The position numbers and the translations under genes are program-made. The notes below the pieces were generated by a model. It ran no database searches, was not told the origin of the DNA, and saw nothing but the letters and a program-made list of their open reading frames with translations. DNA of 46,561 nt, from positions 1,323 to 47,883 of the forward strand of contig NAOQ01000149.1 of NCBI GenBank assembly GCA_002751075.1. Reading direction: 5' to 3'. Shown here in pieces: positions 1-12,393 of the stretch. Source of the stretch: Ichthyophonus hoferi. Its lineage: Eukaryota > Opisthokonta > Ichthyosporea > Ichthyophonida > Ichthyophonidae. Positions within the stretch are counted from its first letter, which is position 1; every line of letters starts with the position of its first letter.

Positions 1-89
1 TTGGTGGTCACATCAACCCACTCACCATTACGGCGGGTCTTGAAAGTAACCTCGGGAACGGCCTTGCCTTCAAAAGACTGGAAAGACAT
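1..89 (-). CDS. Hybrid peroxiredoxin/glutaredoxin (Prx5-type), N-terminal fragment
   Basis: The reverse strand from 89 down encodes 29 residues starting MSFQSFEGKAVPEVTF and ending GEWVDVTT, then leaves the window. The pattern GK-VP-VTF-TR--G-WVDVTT is the start of hybrid Prx5 proteins. In these a thiol peroxidase domain is joined to a glutaredoxin domain and reduces peroxides with glutathione. The catalytic cysteine lies beyond the edge and cannot be checked. The family is chiefly bacterial. Its codons (GGC, AAG, GCC, CCC, CGC) are richer in GC than the AT-rich DNA upstream, where I see no Shine-Dalgarno sequence. It may be a transferred gene now in a eukaryotic setting; contamination or misassembly is the alternative. 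A GTGAGT inside the codons looks like a donor, but the family pattern continues through it. Confidence 0.65.
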   Translation of the reverse strand, partial: MSFQSFEGKAVPEVTFKTRRNGEWVDVTT

Positions 90-2383
90 AATGACGAATT
101 ATAAATTGTACTAATGATTAAAACATGAATTTTCTCTCATTATATACCCTACAGTAGCTAAGGCTAATTGGCTGTTATTAGAATGTAACGGCGGTGTAGT
201 GGTATGATTGACAAAGAACCTGTTGTACAATAAATTATAGATAATGAAAAAAATTAATTATAAAAGTATTTGGTTTTATTTAATTAGTTTTGGTATATTT
301 AAATATGGTACTAAAATTTCAATACTTCTTAAAAAAAGTTATAAAATTATTAATAACAGTATTTTAGATCATTTTTTTATATCTCGGATAGTAAGTAATA
401 GGTTATTTTACCCATCTCCATCTTGATTTGGGCGCGCCAACATAAATGCCAAAGTTGATATACAGTTTATCAATTGGTTCCTTTCGTAAAATAATCTTGT
501 ACAACTGTTACCCATTAAAAAAAACGTATTAGCAAATGTGTTGCTCGCATTGGAGCTCCCCATTTTTATCCATTTCACACGAATCGTTCGATAAAATATA
601 CGAAAGTTTAAGATTAGATTAGTAGCTTAGCATCCTCGTTTCGGGAAAAAACTGTCTCCAAAGACGCCTGATTGGGCTTTGCTGTACAATATATACTAAG
701 CACAAGTTCTTCGATTAAGATAAACTCACCATCTCTCTTTTAATAAATAAGAAATCATGTATGTATGTGGTCTACTGATGTTTTTTCTTTCTATGAATAG
801 AATAGTGAAGAGGTAGGAAAAAATTACAAAACACATGCCTAACCGCTTCTAACTTTCAAAATATATGATGGTAACCTCAGAAATTCGCTTGAGTGTATAT
901 TTCTTTATTGGTATCATAGATGGGTAATTGTTGTTGCCTTTCAAGATAAACCAAAAGCCACAGCTAAAGGTATAGATTAGAGAGGTTGTTATATTTCGAA
1001 ATGACGTTACATTGCTAAGGCTACTTTGTTAGTCAGTGGAAACGCAATCATTTCTAGACTGATGAGATTTGATTTGAAATTGCAGCTTAAAAAGCCAATT
1101 GTTTTGGCCTATCGGCACATCCAAAAGCCATGATATAAAAGGCATATATAAACAAAATATCTGCCTGACAGTGGATGGTAGATCTAGCTCTCACACCTAT
1201 TTCCATTGACAGCATAAAAGAGCAGTAAATTCATTTTAAAAATACAAAAATAACGAGAAAGAGCATTGAAAACAGAACACTATTAACTAATTCTTTATAT
1301 TAAAATTCAATTATATGAGCATTGTATTAAAGACGGAATTTAGGTCAGCACTAAATTGGGTCCATTCAACGGATATATATATATTATAGCTTAAAGATAA
1401 CAATATGCGATGAAGACAAGAATGAGCCAGTAAACCTTCTAATCAAGCTATTGCTTTACCTGAAACTAGCCTGCCTGCATGCACATTCTGTGCAATGTAA
1501 ATAGGAGGTATGCATAATTAATTGTCAACAATCTATATCTATATATTACAGATGGTGATGGATGCATCTATTATTACACCACTTTAATTATTTTCTAAAA
1601 AAAATAACTCTATACCATACCATTAGAAATAAGATTGGTTTACAATTATACTTTTCTCTTTTTATCTTGATAATTCAATACTAATGTCTTATTTCCTAGA
1701 ATGGCTCTTTAACTAGCTACCTCATTGGTGTAACTCCTTAATCTATCAGGTTGAAAAAGGTTACGCAATTAAATCAGTAAATCATTATGCAACCAAATCA
1801 TTATGCAACTAACTAATCTTGAGTCACAATTATTGATTTACTTATTATCTGGGCTTCAATCGGATCTACTTATTCTTTTGTGGTTAGCGATCTTGTAACG
1901 GCATATTTTCTCTTTATTTTCTCTTTCTTCTTCTCACTTTCTTTTCTTCTTCCCCAATCTACCCGGAAAGGTTTGAATTTCTTGGTCACTCACTGGTAAT
2001 GCTATTAAGAGCGATTTGGTTACAGCTCAATTATAACAATCATTAAATTATTATTATTTCAAGTCACTATTATTTATTTATTTATTAGATGATTTATGCT
2101 TTATTGTACAAACATAAACAATGCCTAATTTCCATAATCGAAAAAAAAAGAAGTTTCAACTCTATCAAGCTAGCCTAAATATACCAAGAATGTACTACTA
2201 ATCCGGTCTTACTATTGGTTATAAGTCTTCACCAGCCTGAATTATACCAAGTTTGTTTTTATCGCCAAATAAAATAGATTATTGGCTGCACATAAAATCA
2301 TCAAACACCAATTAGACCTTTATAGATTGATTTTCATTGGATTACATATTTACGTTAGTCATGTTGCTTGCGTAATTCATAAT
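90..2383. other. Intergenic, AT-rich, no gene recognised
   Basis: This stretch is AT-rich with only short chance ORFs. A 60-codon ORF at 244-426 is low-complexity (Ile, Lys, Tyr, Phe) and has no protein character. I see no RNA gene or repeat that recurs elsewhere in the window. Confidence 0.5.
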
Positions 2384-2532
2384 TCAAGTTAAATTAAAGG
2401 CCATATATTCGACCTCTTGTTGTCCGATTCGAAATAAAACTTTCCGCGGGCCTGCCCCGATAGCCGATGAGTAGCGGTCCTGAAGAGCTAACATAGCAAG
2501 TTCCCTGGGATTGTCTCTAACATCTATGTTTA
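2384..2532 (-). CDS. Last coding exon of an unrecognised gene
   Basis: On the minus strand a pyrimidine-rich tract leads to a TTATTAG acceptor. A 149-nt stretch follows: two nucleotides, then 48 sense codons and a TGA stop. The peptide has ordinary protein composition, with NIDVRDNPRELAMLALQ near its start and PRKVLFRIGQQEVEYM near its end. Base composition is clearly richer in GC than the flanks. I do not recognise the family. Earlier exons should lie at higher coordinates, but I could not identify them between 2533 and 3490. It could be an isolated remnant. Confidence 0.4.
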
Positions 2533-3496
2533 CTAATAAGTGAATCCAGTTAAAGAAAAGGAAAAAATGTCTATAATGTGTTGGTGGATTAGAGTGCATT
2601 GCTATTTGATTTCTATGATAGAACATATTTAAAGGCTAAGTAACTATTCAAACGTGGGAAGATATTCGAGGCTCCGTCTAATTACGTATTAGTAAAAGAT
2701 AGCAGGTGGGTTTAAAAAAAAAAGCAATAATTTAATGTAATGGGTGAGTGTTACTAAAACGTAAAAAATCAACTACAAAAGTGTTTAACTAAGTGAGAGT
2801 CTTTTTACGTTATTTTGTTGCAGGATATAACTCCAGTTGTAGTGTGGTATCGTATACTGGGCTAATATCGTACTACTTCAGCGTCATTAACTTCTAGCTT
2901 AATGAGTACACAAAGTCTTATATTTTTAAGCAATTTTAAGAAATTTTTTTTTCATAACTTTAATTTTAAATTATTTTGTTGTCTTTTAAACTTTAGAGCA
3001 CTAAGTAAACCAGATGCATATAGGGGTAATAAGGCAATCTGACAGGAAGTAGTTATTATTCTAGGTAAGGCCTGGTTGGTGCAGATTGGTTGGGGCTCAG
3101 AGCCGCTATGTGTAATTGCAGCCAATTATTCACACTTTTGATACTAATCAATATTTAGGTTATAGTGTATAAAGTACTACAACCACTATATTATTACTTT
3201 AAAGATTTGGTTGTTAGATTTTAGCGTGATAGAGTGCACTGGGTGTATATATATCAATAGGTATTATAAGCCCTTTATGGCTGGTATTGGAACTTATAAA
3301 GCTATCTTTCTACACTAAGAATTAGTTGATTTACTAGCACCATTAACCTCAAAATATAAGTATAATATATTATACTTTTAATTATTACCGACGAACCCGG
3401 AGTCCCTGTCACCATTCGATTGGGCGGGTCACACCAAAACATCAGTTCACCTTGAAAGTGGTTAGTCTAGCTTTTTGATATAATAGCTACAGGGTA
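2533..3496. other. Mostly non-coding; one coding-like patch near 3390-3460
   Basis: Most of this interval is AT-rich and featureless. A GC-richer patch at about 3390-3460 is open in more than one plus-strand frame. One reading (PESLSPFDWAGHTKTSVHLE) can be spliced in phase over a ~50-nt intron to the acceptor ending at 3509 of the coiled-coil gene. It may be an upstream exon of that gene, but the intron would be very short and the evidence is weak. Confidence 0.3.
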
Positions 3497-5527
3497 ATGT
3501 GTGCATTAGAAGAGGAATTTGAGTGCAAACAGCTTGCTGCACGGCAGGAGTTGATGCGACGCCACCGACAAGAAGTGGATAAATTTAAGCAATATGTAGA
3601 AGGGGAAATAGTAAATGCATGTCAAACGTATGCTACACAAGGGAGCGACGCAAGTCCTCCCCCATACAGATCATATGGAAGGTCTGCCCCAGGTGTATGT
3701 GAATATTTGGCCAAGCAGAGATATGGAGGCACACCTGAGGTAGGTGAGGGAGTCCGGGTAGACAAGAATATACAGGTCGTCACCGATTTACACATGGTTG
3801 GAACGGTTGTCTAGTGTTTCTCGACCATCCTAAACGTAATTGTGTATGCCAATGTTAAATAGATTTACCTACTGGATCTCAACATATTCTTCACAGGACA
3901 TATTCCTGTCTATTGGATAATACTAAAGTTGACTTGGTAACTACGCTTGGGCGAGTTTTCTCCACTACCATTTGGCATTGTTTGGGGTGTTTAGGTTTTA
4001 TACAGGTATGTGATTGACTTTGAGTCGGTCACCATCTTTCTCTTTTTCATGCCACGCTTTCCTGATAATTTCCTTCTAATCTTTGCAGTCATCGAGTATT
4101 TTTGATCGGCACAAAACGAAATTTACGCCCGACCAAGAGTTTGCCAAAACACTTGTCGCACAAAAAGTGAGTGTTTATTATTAATATGATTATTATTATT
4201 ATTATTATTTTGAAAAATTAGTGCATAACATTATAGTATTTTATCTTCCTTCCTCTACTCAAATTATATATTACTGATTTCTTTCTATATTTCTCTCTTT
4301 AGTTATCGTTAATACTATTTATTATTTACATGTATTGTATTGCTTCCTTCTCTGCCCTATATGGACCACATTGACTTTCGAATATAGATTTGTTTATATG
4401 TCATATTATTTATTGCTTACACTCTTACGTGCTTACTTTCATATATATGTATATTCTAAACTCCAAACAACAACCATTATATGCACCTGAATAGTAGTAC
4501 CCTATAATCTCTTCTCTTTAAGTCTTCTCTTTTTGTCACTTTTCCTTTTCATATTCTCTTCTCCCTTTATCACTCCCTTTTATTTTCTTTTATCGTCGTA
4601 TCACCTTAAACCCCCTTCCCCTGTACCATCCATGTTTTACTCCTACCAGATCTTTCACGTTCTATCTCCAACACAAAGCTAATGCCATACCCACACATTC
4701 AAACAATTTATAACTACATTACCATTTCTTGTTTGCATTCTCTTACTCTCCGATGACTTTATGTGTTTCTCTGCAGGCACACAGTGCTTCCTATATCCAC
4801 CACCTATTTTGCTATACTTTCTATTTCTCCTTTCAATATACATGTGCAAATTTGGTTGTTTCTGTATACCTCCCATTAGAAATTCAGTTGCTATGGACGC
4901 ATATAACTTTTGAACAACCAAGGCACCAATCATTAATTAGCATTAGTTATATCTGTCAAATATAGCTACATACACAACATGGGTGTAAAAACAGACAGCT
5001 CATTTTTTTTAAAAAATTAACTAATTACTTCATACCAAGCCAGTAATAAGTTTTGTTTAATCATTTAATTAATTATTAGACTATCAATTCGTCTATATAT
5101 AATATATTAATATAGCATCTTTAGAAATTATAAACGGGTTCTGTTGGTCACAGGACCCGCCTTTTGTTTTCTACAGTTATACTGAATAAAGTTCTTTTGC
5201 ACAATGAGTGAGCTAATAACCAGATTGACTTAATTTAATTATACTGTTATTATATTTTTAGGCAGCCCTGACCCAACGTCACCAGTACGAGGTAGAGGCT
5301 CTGCAGGCGGCTCAGAGATTAGAATGGCGTAGACATCTAGGAGAACCACCCGAGGATATCCCTTTAGTAGGTCATTTCATTGCTTATCATAGTTTGATCT
5401 AATCTAATATATGGCCTTTTTTCTTTCTCTCACTATATTTCTATATTTCTAACTATAATTCGATCTGTATTTTAATGAAATGCAGGTAGATGAGCAGATA
5501 ACAGAATTTTCTTTGGCATTTGCATAG
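3497..5527 (+). CDS. Coiled-coil protein, C-terminal exons (family not recognised)
   Basis: Four exons join in phase 0: 3497-3739, 4089-4166, 5262-5366 and 5486-5527 (TAG). Donors GTAGGT, GTGAGT and GTAGGT and acceptors TTTGCAG, TTTTTAG and ATGCAG are good. The product is about 155 residues. It has two charged, helix-prone segments rich in Arg, Glu and Gln (EEEFECKQLAARQELMRRHR early; LTQRHQYEVEALQAAQRLEW late), separated by a Pro/Tyr/Ser linker (SPPPYRSYGRSAPG). This is typical of coiled-coil tails of large scaffold or kinase proteins, but I cannot name one. The ATG at 3497 may not be the true start: the frame is open upstream and acceptor-like CAG and TTAG lie at 3490-3509, so exon 1 may be internal. 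An alternative last exon lies at 6606. A poly(A) signal is at 5839. Confidence 0.6.
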
Positions 5528-5838
5528 TTAAGATAGATGTACGAACTTCTATATTTTTATATGCATTTACTCCTGATACATGTAAACATGTGTAGAGCTA
5601 TTCCATTTACTCTCTCTTAGCCTACATGTTCTCCCTCTTTCTCCCTGCTCCATTTGAACTTTTCTGCATATAAAGATTGAACTGCTTGAATTTCATTTTA
5701 TGGCAAGAAGAAACACCATGTGACCCAGTCATTTTAGGCTTTATCTCCCGCACAATATGACAATATATTTATAGTTGTATTGCCTGTTGATGGGATAGGA
5801 AAGGCTAATTGATCAATGATCAAGCAAGAATACTTTGA

Positions 5839-5844
5839 AATAAA
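5839..5844 (+). terminator. Poly(A) signal AATAAA for the coiled-coil gene
   Basis: AATAAA lies about 310 nt after the TAG at 5525-5527 and is followed by T-rich sequence. It is the nearest canonical signal for the short isoform. Confidence 0.4.
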
Positions 5845-6200
5845 GTTTTATTGGATACTGTATCAAATAGCAATATCAGGATAGATGAATTGCTTGTTGT
5901 GTTTTATTGTAATGAGATATTATATTATACAATTTCATCATGTAATATTGAAGGGACAAAATTTATGGAAATGCAAAGATTATTAGTCGTAAGAGATCCG
6001 ATCTTGATAACCCATTGTTAGATTGTACACTGGGATGCATATTAATTACGTCAACGCAATCCACATATTATCTTCTAATTGGTGATTGATTATCTTATAT
6101 GAATTATCAATATACGACGGAGTGTATTCGATAGAAATGTGATAAAGAGTTAGATCATACATATATCGAATTTAGCCTGTATAGTAATTATATCACCCGT

Positions 6201-6334
6201 GTTCAGGGTGGCATCCGACTATTGCAAGCAGGGAATTTAGGATAAAAACTGTATAATCCTTATTCAGCATCACTACAGAATCAAGCGTCCTCAATCTGTC
6301 TCAGACCGAACCTTTTTATACTTTCTAAGTATAG
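6201..6334 (+). repeat. Dispersed repeat family A, copy 1
   Basis: This ~134-bp segment recurs in reverse orientation at 26329-26459 with roughly 80% identity by eye. Shared blocks include CCGACTATTGCAAGCAG, ATCACTACAGAATCAAG and TATACTTTCTAA. It has no coding capacity and looks like a non-autonomous mobile element (MITE or SINE-like). No clear terminal inverted repeats or target duplications were found, so the class is open. Confidence 0.65.
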
Positions 6335-6605
6335 TGGTTTATATATGGAATACTTCAAAGCCCAGCATTAATTAATTAGATAACTACAATTATAGTTACT
6401 TTGCCTATATTGTATATGTAGCCATGCTTGAAAACCTGGCTTCCCTGTTAAGGAACACATCGTGTAATATAAAAGGATACTGGGGTATTAGTGGCAAGAT
6501 GATACCATCAACTGTACTTGGCATGAGGGCATGCTTGGAAAGTATTACAATAGTACCATCTCGTGTTGTCAGCTGTACTACATGCTAATAGTATTACCAA
6601 TGCAG

Positions 6606-6670
6606 ATTGATATTATAGAATTTTCATTGGAAGATTGTGGACCTAGAGCTGATGATCTTCGTTCAGCCAG
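6606..6670 (+). CDS. Alternative 3' exon of the coiled-coil gene
   Basis: Acceptor CCAATGCAG precedes 65 nt that read in phase 0 after the exon ending at 5366, and the exon ends at CAG|GTAACC. The peptide starts IDIIEFSLEDCGPRADD. Its first part resembles the exon at 5486 (VDEQITEFSLAFA). The DNA around EFSL matches at about 16 of 19 positions, so the two exons look like a tandem duplication used alternatively. No following exon was identified before the retroelement region, so this longer isoform is incomplete here. Confidence 0.45.
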
Positions 6671-6833
6671 GTAACCTGAACTTTACCCCCTACTTTTATT
6701 GCCCTTACTTTATAGTCCATCATTGACTGTCTATTTTGATTCTTTGGATATCAGACCCTAACATCCTGCACTAGTTCGATCATTAAATCACAATGCAATG
6801 TATTTCTGGAATTATCTTATTCGATTTAGCATG

Positions 6834-6973
6834 CGCTAGATTTAGCTCCTACTTTTCCTGTTGGACGGCCACTAAAATAGTATTTTTTTATGGTGATGAA
6901 TGTTGAATGAATAGCCTTATAATGATGTATATATATTATTGCAGCAAATAGATGAGTAGAAAAATGTTGAGTT
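6834..6973 (+). repeat. Dispersed repeat family B, copy 1
   Basis: This segment recurs in the same orientation at 27304-27443 with roughly 75% identity by eye. Shared blocks run from CGCTAG-TTTAGCTC through CACTAAAATA and ATGATGTATAT-like sequence to AATGTTGAGTT. It is non-coding and probably a short mobile element of unknown class. Confidence 0.55.
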
Positions 6974-8549
6974 ACAACAGAAATGCATTTTATTCTTTCT
7001 ACTAATATGTAATTATTTCAACACAAATGTTTAAGCACAAGCAGCAGCCAGCAAAAATATTTTCTGCAACTTGGTTATTTTTTTGTCATTGTCCACTCAT
7101 GTACGTCTATTAATCCATAAATTCTAGATGAAAACAGTAACCGGTACTGTAAAGAGGTAGACATGGTCAAGTACAATTGGAATCGAATGGGACAAGGCTC
7201 TGTGTTATCCTTACAATCAACTTCATCTGAAAAACACTTGACTACATACAGACGTTTTCTCTCATTTTCTTATTGTTCTATCTTTACCCCTTGTACGCCC
7301 TTTCCTTACGGTCCTTATCTCTCCACTTTGTTGCTTCGGAATGAATGATCAAGACTGATAAGCCTTTATTTAGGGTATATTTACAGAATAGAAATACAGA
7401 GTTGTGACTATTGTTAAATTGATTAAATGAGCACATTTTCTTTTAAAATTATATATAATTAGTTTGGGTTTCTAGGTTGAAGGGAACTACAAATAAAATG
7501 TCTAGTATATAAGTAACTGGGATCCTTCTACAGTTGAAAATATGAAAATTTGCACATGGCGCGCTTTATTTTTTTTAAAAGTATACACAACTCTTTTTTC
7601 GTTTTTTTTTCTTCCACATTTGAGCTTATCGTGACTATTTTCTAAGTGTCAGCATTGCCTAACCCAACTATTCACACCCAATTTAAAAGCAATTAATTTT
7701 TAATTTTGATTCATTATAGTGTGTATTAAGTATAGGAGAATTCTCCTCGTAAGTGGCAAACCCAGTTATTAGTATTGTTTTTGTAAAGAGTCACTTGTAA
7801 TTTCGGGGTATGTATGAGGTTGGGAGAAATCGATGATGCCTTACTATGGAAGCATACGTTTGTAACTATATCATATGTATGCACAATACCATGCCATGCC
7901 GTGCCCATTATTTCTATTTCTGTGTACAATAATGAAAAAGGTATATATGAAAATTATGTTCTATGTATTTGCATTTGAGTCTATAGTTCTAATAAGCTTA
8001 TTAGTGGTAATAATGGTACAACTATAGTCTTGTTCACGATACACCGGCATTCTTGTTACACAAGAGAAGGTATGAGAGGGCTCATAGCTTTTAAGTTGAT
8101 GAGCTTTCTTTTTGAAGGGATGAACGTGGACTGATTTGGGGCAAGAAGAAATTTGCATGATGTGATCAGAAGTGAATATTTAAAAGTTTATTTGAAATCT
8201 GAAAATGTAGTGACATATATAAGAGTTTTGCCAACCCACAAATCAAGATAATTGGCATGCACGTTTCGGTGTGGCTATAATGACACTTAAATTTTATCCA
8301 TTGGAAAGCAGATTACCTCTCGTGTAGTTTTTGTTCCAACTAGTGAATCAGATGTTTGTGGGCAATGTTATCATCATCTCAATTATTTTTTCTTGGGTTG
8401 AACATGGATCGTCACCATACATGATGACTACCTTAAGTACAAAGCATGTACTCTTCTGTATGATCACAAATATTTCCGATCATCTGATCGAAGATGCCAT
8501 TATATGCTGGCTTTTTAACATTTTTTGATGTCTACATATTTGTATATTA
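6974..8549. other. Intergenic, no gene recognised
   Basis: This is AT-rich DNA with several ORFs of 60-70 codons (for example 7163-7348, 7726-7929 and 8331-8528). They lack recognisable domains, splice context or conserved composition. I see nothing that supports a gene. Confidence 0.4.
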
Positions 8550-11400
8550 TTAATTATTACCATTAGGATTAGTTATTACTGGAAACAAAACTAGTAAAAG
8601 TCTTTGTAGGTTCTCTTTTGAATGATCGTATGCATTATGAGTATACCTATCGTTTGGTAACGAATGCCTTAAAGCTCTATCATACTTTTCCTGAAGCTTG
8701 AGCTTTTGGTCGAGTGACAGAGAAGTGTCTAATTTCTTCTCAGTCGGAGTATTGGTAATATAATAACTGTGATCAAAAACTGGTTGAGGATATACAGCCA
8801 TTGTATTTTCAATAGGAGAAGTAATAAGATCAAATTTCTCTAGTTGGCTTTCTAGATTATATTGAAAATAGGCGCTTTGATTCCAACCAATTATTATCTG
8901 TATTACGTAGTTCTACCTCTCTAGATATATTTGACATAATATATATAATGAAATCTCTATAAATAAATGAAAAATAAAACTATATTATTTGGATAACTGG
9001 ACGGTAGCCATTTATTACTCTTTTCAATCCTGTATATACTTCTTGATGCTTCAAGACTGTTTTGATTCTATTTAATAAAAATACACTCAACTCCCTATTT
9101 GAAAATTTAGTTGCTACATGGGTATTAATGAACACATTTGCTTCACCAATTCCAGTGTTATTAGCCAGAAATAACATGGCTCAGTTAACAGGAATATCAT
9201 ACCAGGCTTTCGTTAAATAAAATTGGAATCTTTTTTCAATGTGATACAGAAAATGAATGCAAAGAAACGAAAGGAAAAAGTATAATGACATCTTTGGTCT
9301 CAACAGTTATGGATTGGGTTTCTTCAACAAGGGAAAAAAACAGCCCATGCAGTTTGGCCCACCTACTGACAAAACATGGAACCCAAATACAGTTACATTT
9401 ATTTTTGTTCTGAGATTACCTTATGGAGCCCCTTTAGCATGGTATACCTAAACTTTCTGTAGCTGCCCATTTTTGGCACCATTCAATCGTACACTTGTTC
9501 TGCTACTGATAATCATTATAAGAGGCCCCCACTTAAGAGATACAACATTCCGAACTTCTGCTACTCGTGGAGTAGATACCTCTATCTTACTCACTACCGT
9601 AAATGATCTCTTAATAAACTGACCAAAGAAACCAAGTCCTTTATATGAGTCTTTTATTATTGCCACACATATTAAAGTCAGGATTCAGACTAAGTCCATG
9701 AATGCTGGTTATATAGCCGTTGGTCTAGGTCAATACCAGTTGATCTTGTGATACATATCAGAGATACATGCATCCCTGTTTAGGGGTTCTCCCAAACTGT
9801 GTTGCTAGCTACATATTGTTCAATGATTATACAAAGAAATATATTGTTGCTATGTGTCTTGTTTGTATCATATATCATTACGGATACTCAAAAACCAATG
9901 GCCAACACTACCTAATAAATCACGGTGAATTCCCGAGCTAAGTTTCACTTAACAAATTAGTCTTAATTAAATTCCATTAATGACATGTAATTAATTAATT
10001 ACCATTAACTAATTACTAACCCCTCCAAACCGATTGTAACCTCCTTGTAAACGCTATTGAAAATTTAGAGGTACAATGCAAAACAAACAATAAATTATAC
10101 GTTACTCTGCGCAAGACATCACGGAGTATTCAGCCTATTAACTGTAGCGGAAATACTCCGACACTCCCCTTGCATCCCCAATTATTTTGGAGGAGGTTGC
10201 CTACTCACCAAGGGTTGATTTTGGTGAACATACATGAACTACCCTTAAACTTATATTCTTGGTAAGGATGTCTTGCTGAGTTTCATGCATTGAGGGAGGG
10301 CCTAGGCTGGTTATAGAGGGTGCACCTATACTGTTCCAGAGAATGCTATTGTTGTTTACCTCTGTATAGTTTTTCCTCTTAAAATCCTCAGACTTCTTGA
10401 CCCGATAATCTTTCCAGAACTCCCTCCGAGTTGTTATATCCTTTCTAGGCATAATTGTAGTCTTGCCTCTTCGGGGGGACTTCATGGACTGGTGTGTTAA
10501 GTTTGGCCTTTTTGACTACTATTTGTACTGATTTTTGCTGGCGGAATCACTTCAGCATTTAGCCAGTGGATTTTGCCACTCCATCCCGTTCCAGTCATCA
10601 CCATTGCATCATGTTTGAATAAATTCACGGTATTATTCTTTGGTACCGTTTTGACGTCCATTCCATTAAGATCTGGTTGGAAAAATAAACTCTCTTTCAA
10701 GTCTGGGATCAGCCGTACATTTTTCAAACAAAAAGGGGCCATCTTTTTCCGAACTTTGGCAGCTAGCCATATGCTGCCCAATCACAATGCCATGCTCTTT
10801 TGTCCATTTACTCAACATTCATACGATTTCCTCGGGGTAAGGTTGTAAAGTCTTCTCTTTGGTTATGAAGGTGCCCGGTAGCACCACTGCCCAGCATAAA
10901 GCTTCCTTTTGGCATTACATCCTTGACATCCATTTCAATACCGTATCCTGTGGCTACATATGAGATATCTTTGCCTGCTATGAAGGCTACACTCTTTATT
11001 CTTTCCCTTATGGTATCGTGGGAAGTCCTCGGCCTCTTCTCTCTCTGGGTGATGGTAGTCCTCAGAGTATCATTTCTTCTTCTATGGAGGCCTTGGGCCT
11101 TTATTGTTTTGACCATATTGGTGGGAGACACCCATAATGAGATGCTTGAGCCTCTTGGCAATCTATAAACTAAAGCATTCGATAATTCCTGCTCAAGCTC
11201 AAATTGCCGATCAAAAGTTATCGAGGCTTTCAATTTCTTACCAGTTGATGTATATACGTGATCACTATAATCTAAATGTAGCTATTGATATGCAGTTATG
11301 GTATTGTTAGTATCAGAAGAAGTAACGCCAGAATCGACTAGTTGGCCTTCCAATAAGGGATCTAGATAACATACTTTAGCCTCTTTAGAAACTGTAGGCA
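8550..11400 (-). mobile_element. Old, broken Ty1/copia-like LTR retrotransposon remnants, probably two copies
   Basis: Reading on the minus strand, 11400-10808 carries a gag-like region followed by a protease-like SGATGHLHNQREDF segment, as in copia polyproteins. 10781-10497 carries the next part of a copia polyprotein (VRLIPDLKESLF). 10485-10201 ends with a DILTK-like segment near where copia polyproteins end. Just after it, near 10150-10175, is a purine tract followed by TGTCGGAGTATT, which resembles a polypurine tract and the start of an LTR. A second segment at 8550-8890 is related to the gag-like region at 11170-11400, so two family members lie here in the same orientation. No intact LTR pair was found. 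The element is clearly dead, with several breaks and large missing parts. The divergence of the two gag-like segments suggests considerable age. Confidence 0.6.
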
Positions 11401-12393
11401 ATATGAATATATACACAAAGATGCATTGAATTCCGGAATGTGATTTTTTTCAACAAATCTTATTAATCATAATTTTGTTTGACTGAACAGTAGTACATGA
11501 ATCAACCATTCTCTTTATTATGATATGAAGCCTTGTGTTGATATTTGTTCTCAAAAACCTGTTATCCACAATTTCGATCATATCATATTGTTATCTGGTA
11601 AGTTCAATTGAATCAGAACATGATCAAACTAATTGATCGATAACTATACAGTATCAGATTGGTTGTGCGCTTTTAGCATAACGTTATCAACCTTGTAGCA
11701 CCCAACCTCAATCCAATAAAGGAGCATATTATTCGCAAAGAATAACTAGAAAAATATAAAAACAATAAATAAAGGACTGAGCCGCAAAAGTGCATTGAAC
11801 GCTTTGGTTCCAACAATAACGATCACAATTATTCATGTTATTCTTCATACTTATCCTTTTACTGAGGACGATGTATTTAATATAAATTTTATTGAGGCTT
11901 GTTATTATTACAAGGTCTCCACCTAAGTTCTACCTCTCATCGTTGACCCAGTGTCTTTGATAGCGAAGTTTCTGATCGACACGATAAGCATTCTATTTAT
12001 ATAGATTACGTAAGCATGCAAACGTACGAAATATTCAGTAAAAGCTGACTGTATATAAATAGAAGGCAATTAAAATGCATGTTGGCCATAAGTAAAAACA
12101 ATATAAACCAATCATGTAATTTAGACAACAACAATGAAATAGATTATTGGCTAAACACTTTAAGACCAGTCAGTCAATGGTTGAAAGCATTGACTTTTGA
12201 AAAAGTATTGGCTCAAGAGTTAAATTAATCTAGAAAGCATGTTGGATGTGATAAAACTAGCACCAAATATATGGTGGCTAATGTTTTCAGACTGGGCCTT
12301 TGGCTACAGGTCTATTTAGTCTGTACCAGAGACCCACAGACTCATATATAATATATATAAGCAAGCTAATTATTTGGCGAGAATAGTTGCAAC
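11401..12393. other. Intergenic, upstream of the dehydrogenase gene
   Basis: This is AT-rich sequence without ORFs of note. It may include the far end of the retroelement remnant, but I found no LTR boundary. A TATATAA lies at 12354-12360, about 34 bp before the dehydrogenase ATG. It could be a TATA element only if the 5' leader is very short. Confidence 0.35.

Noticed and set aside
10573-11168. Plus-strand ORFs at 10573-10848 and 10923-11168
   Set aside because: They are the opposite strand of the copia-like remnant and show no protein pattern of their own.
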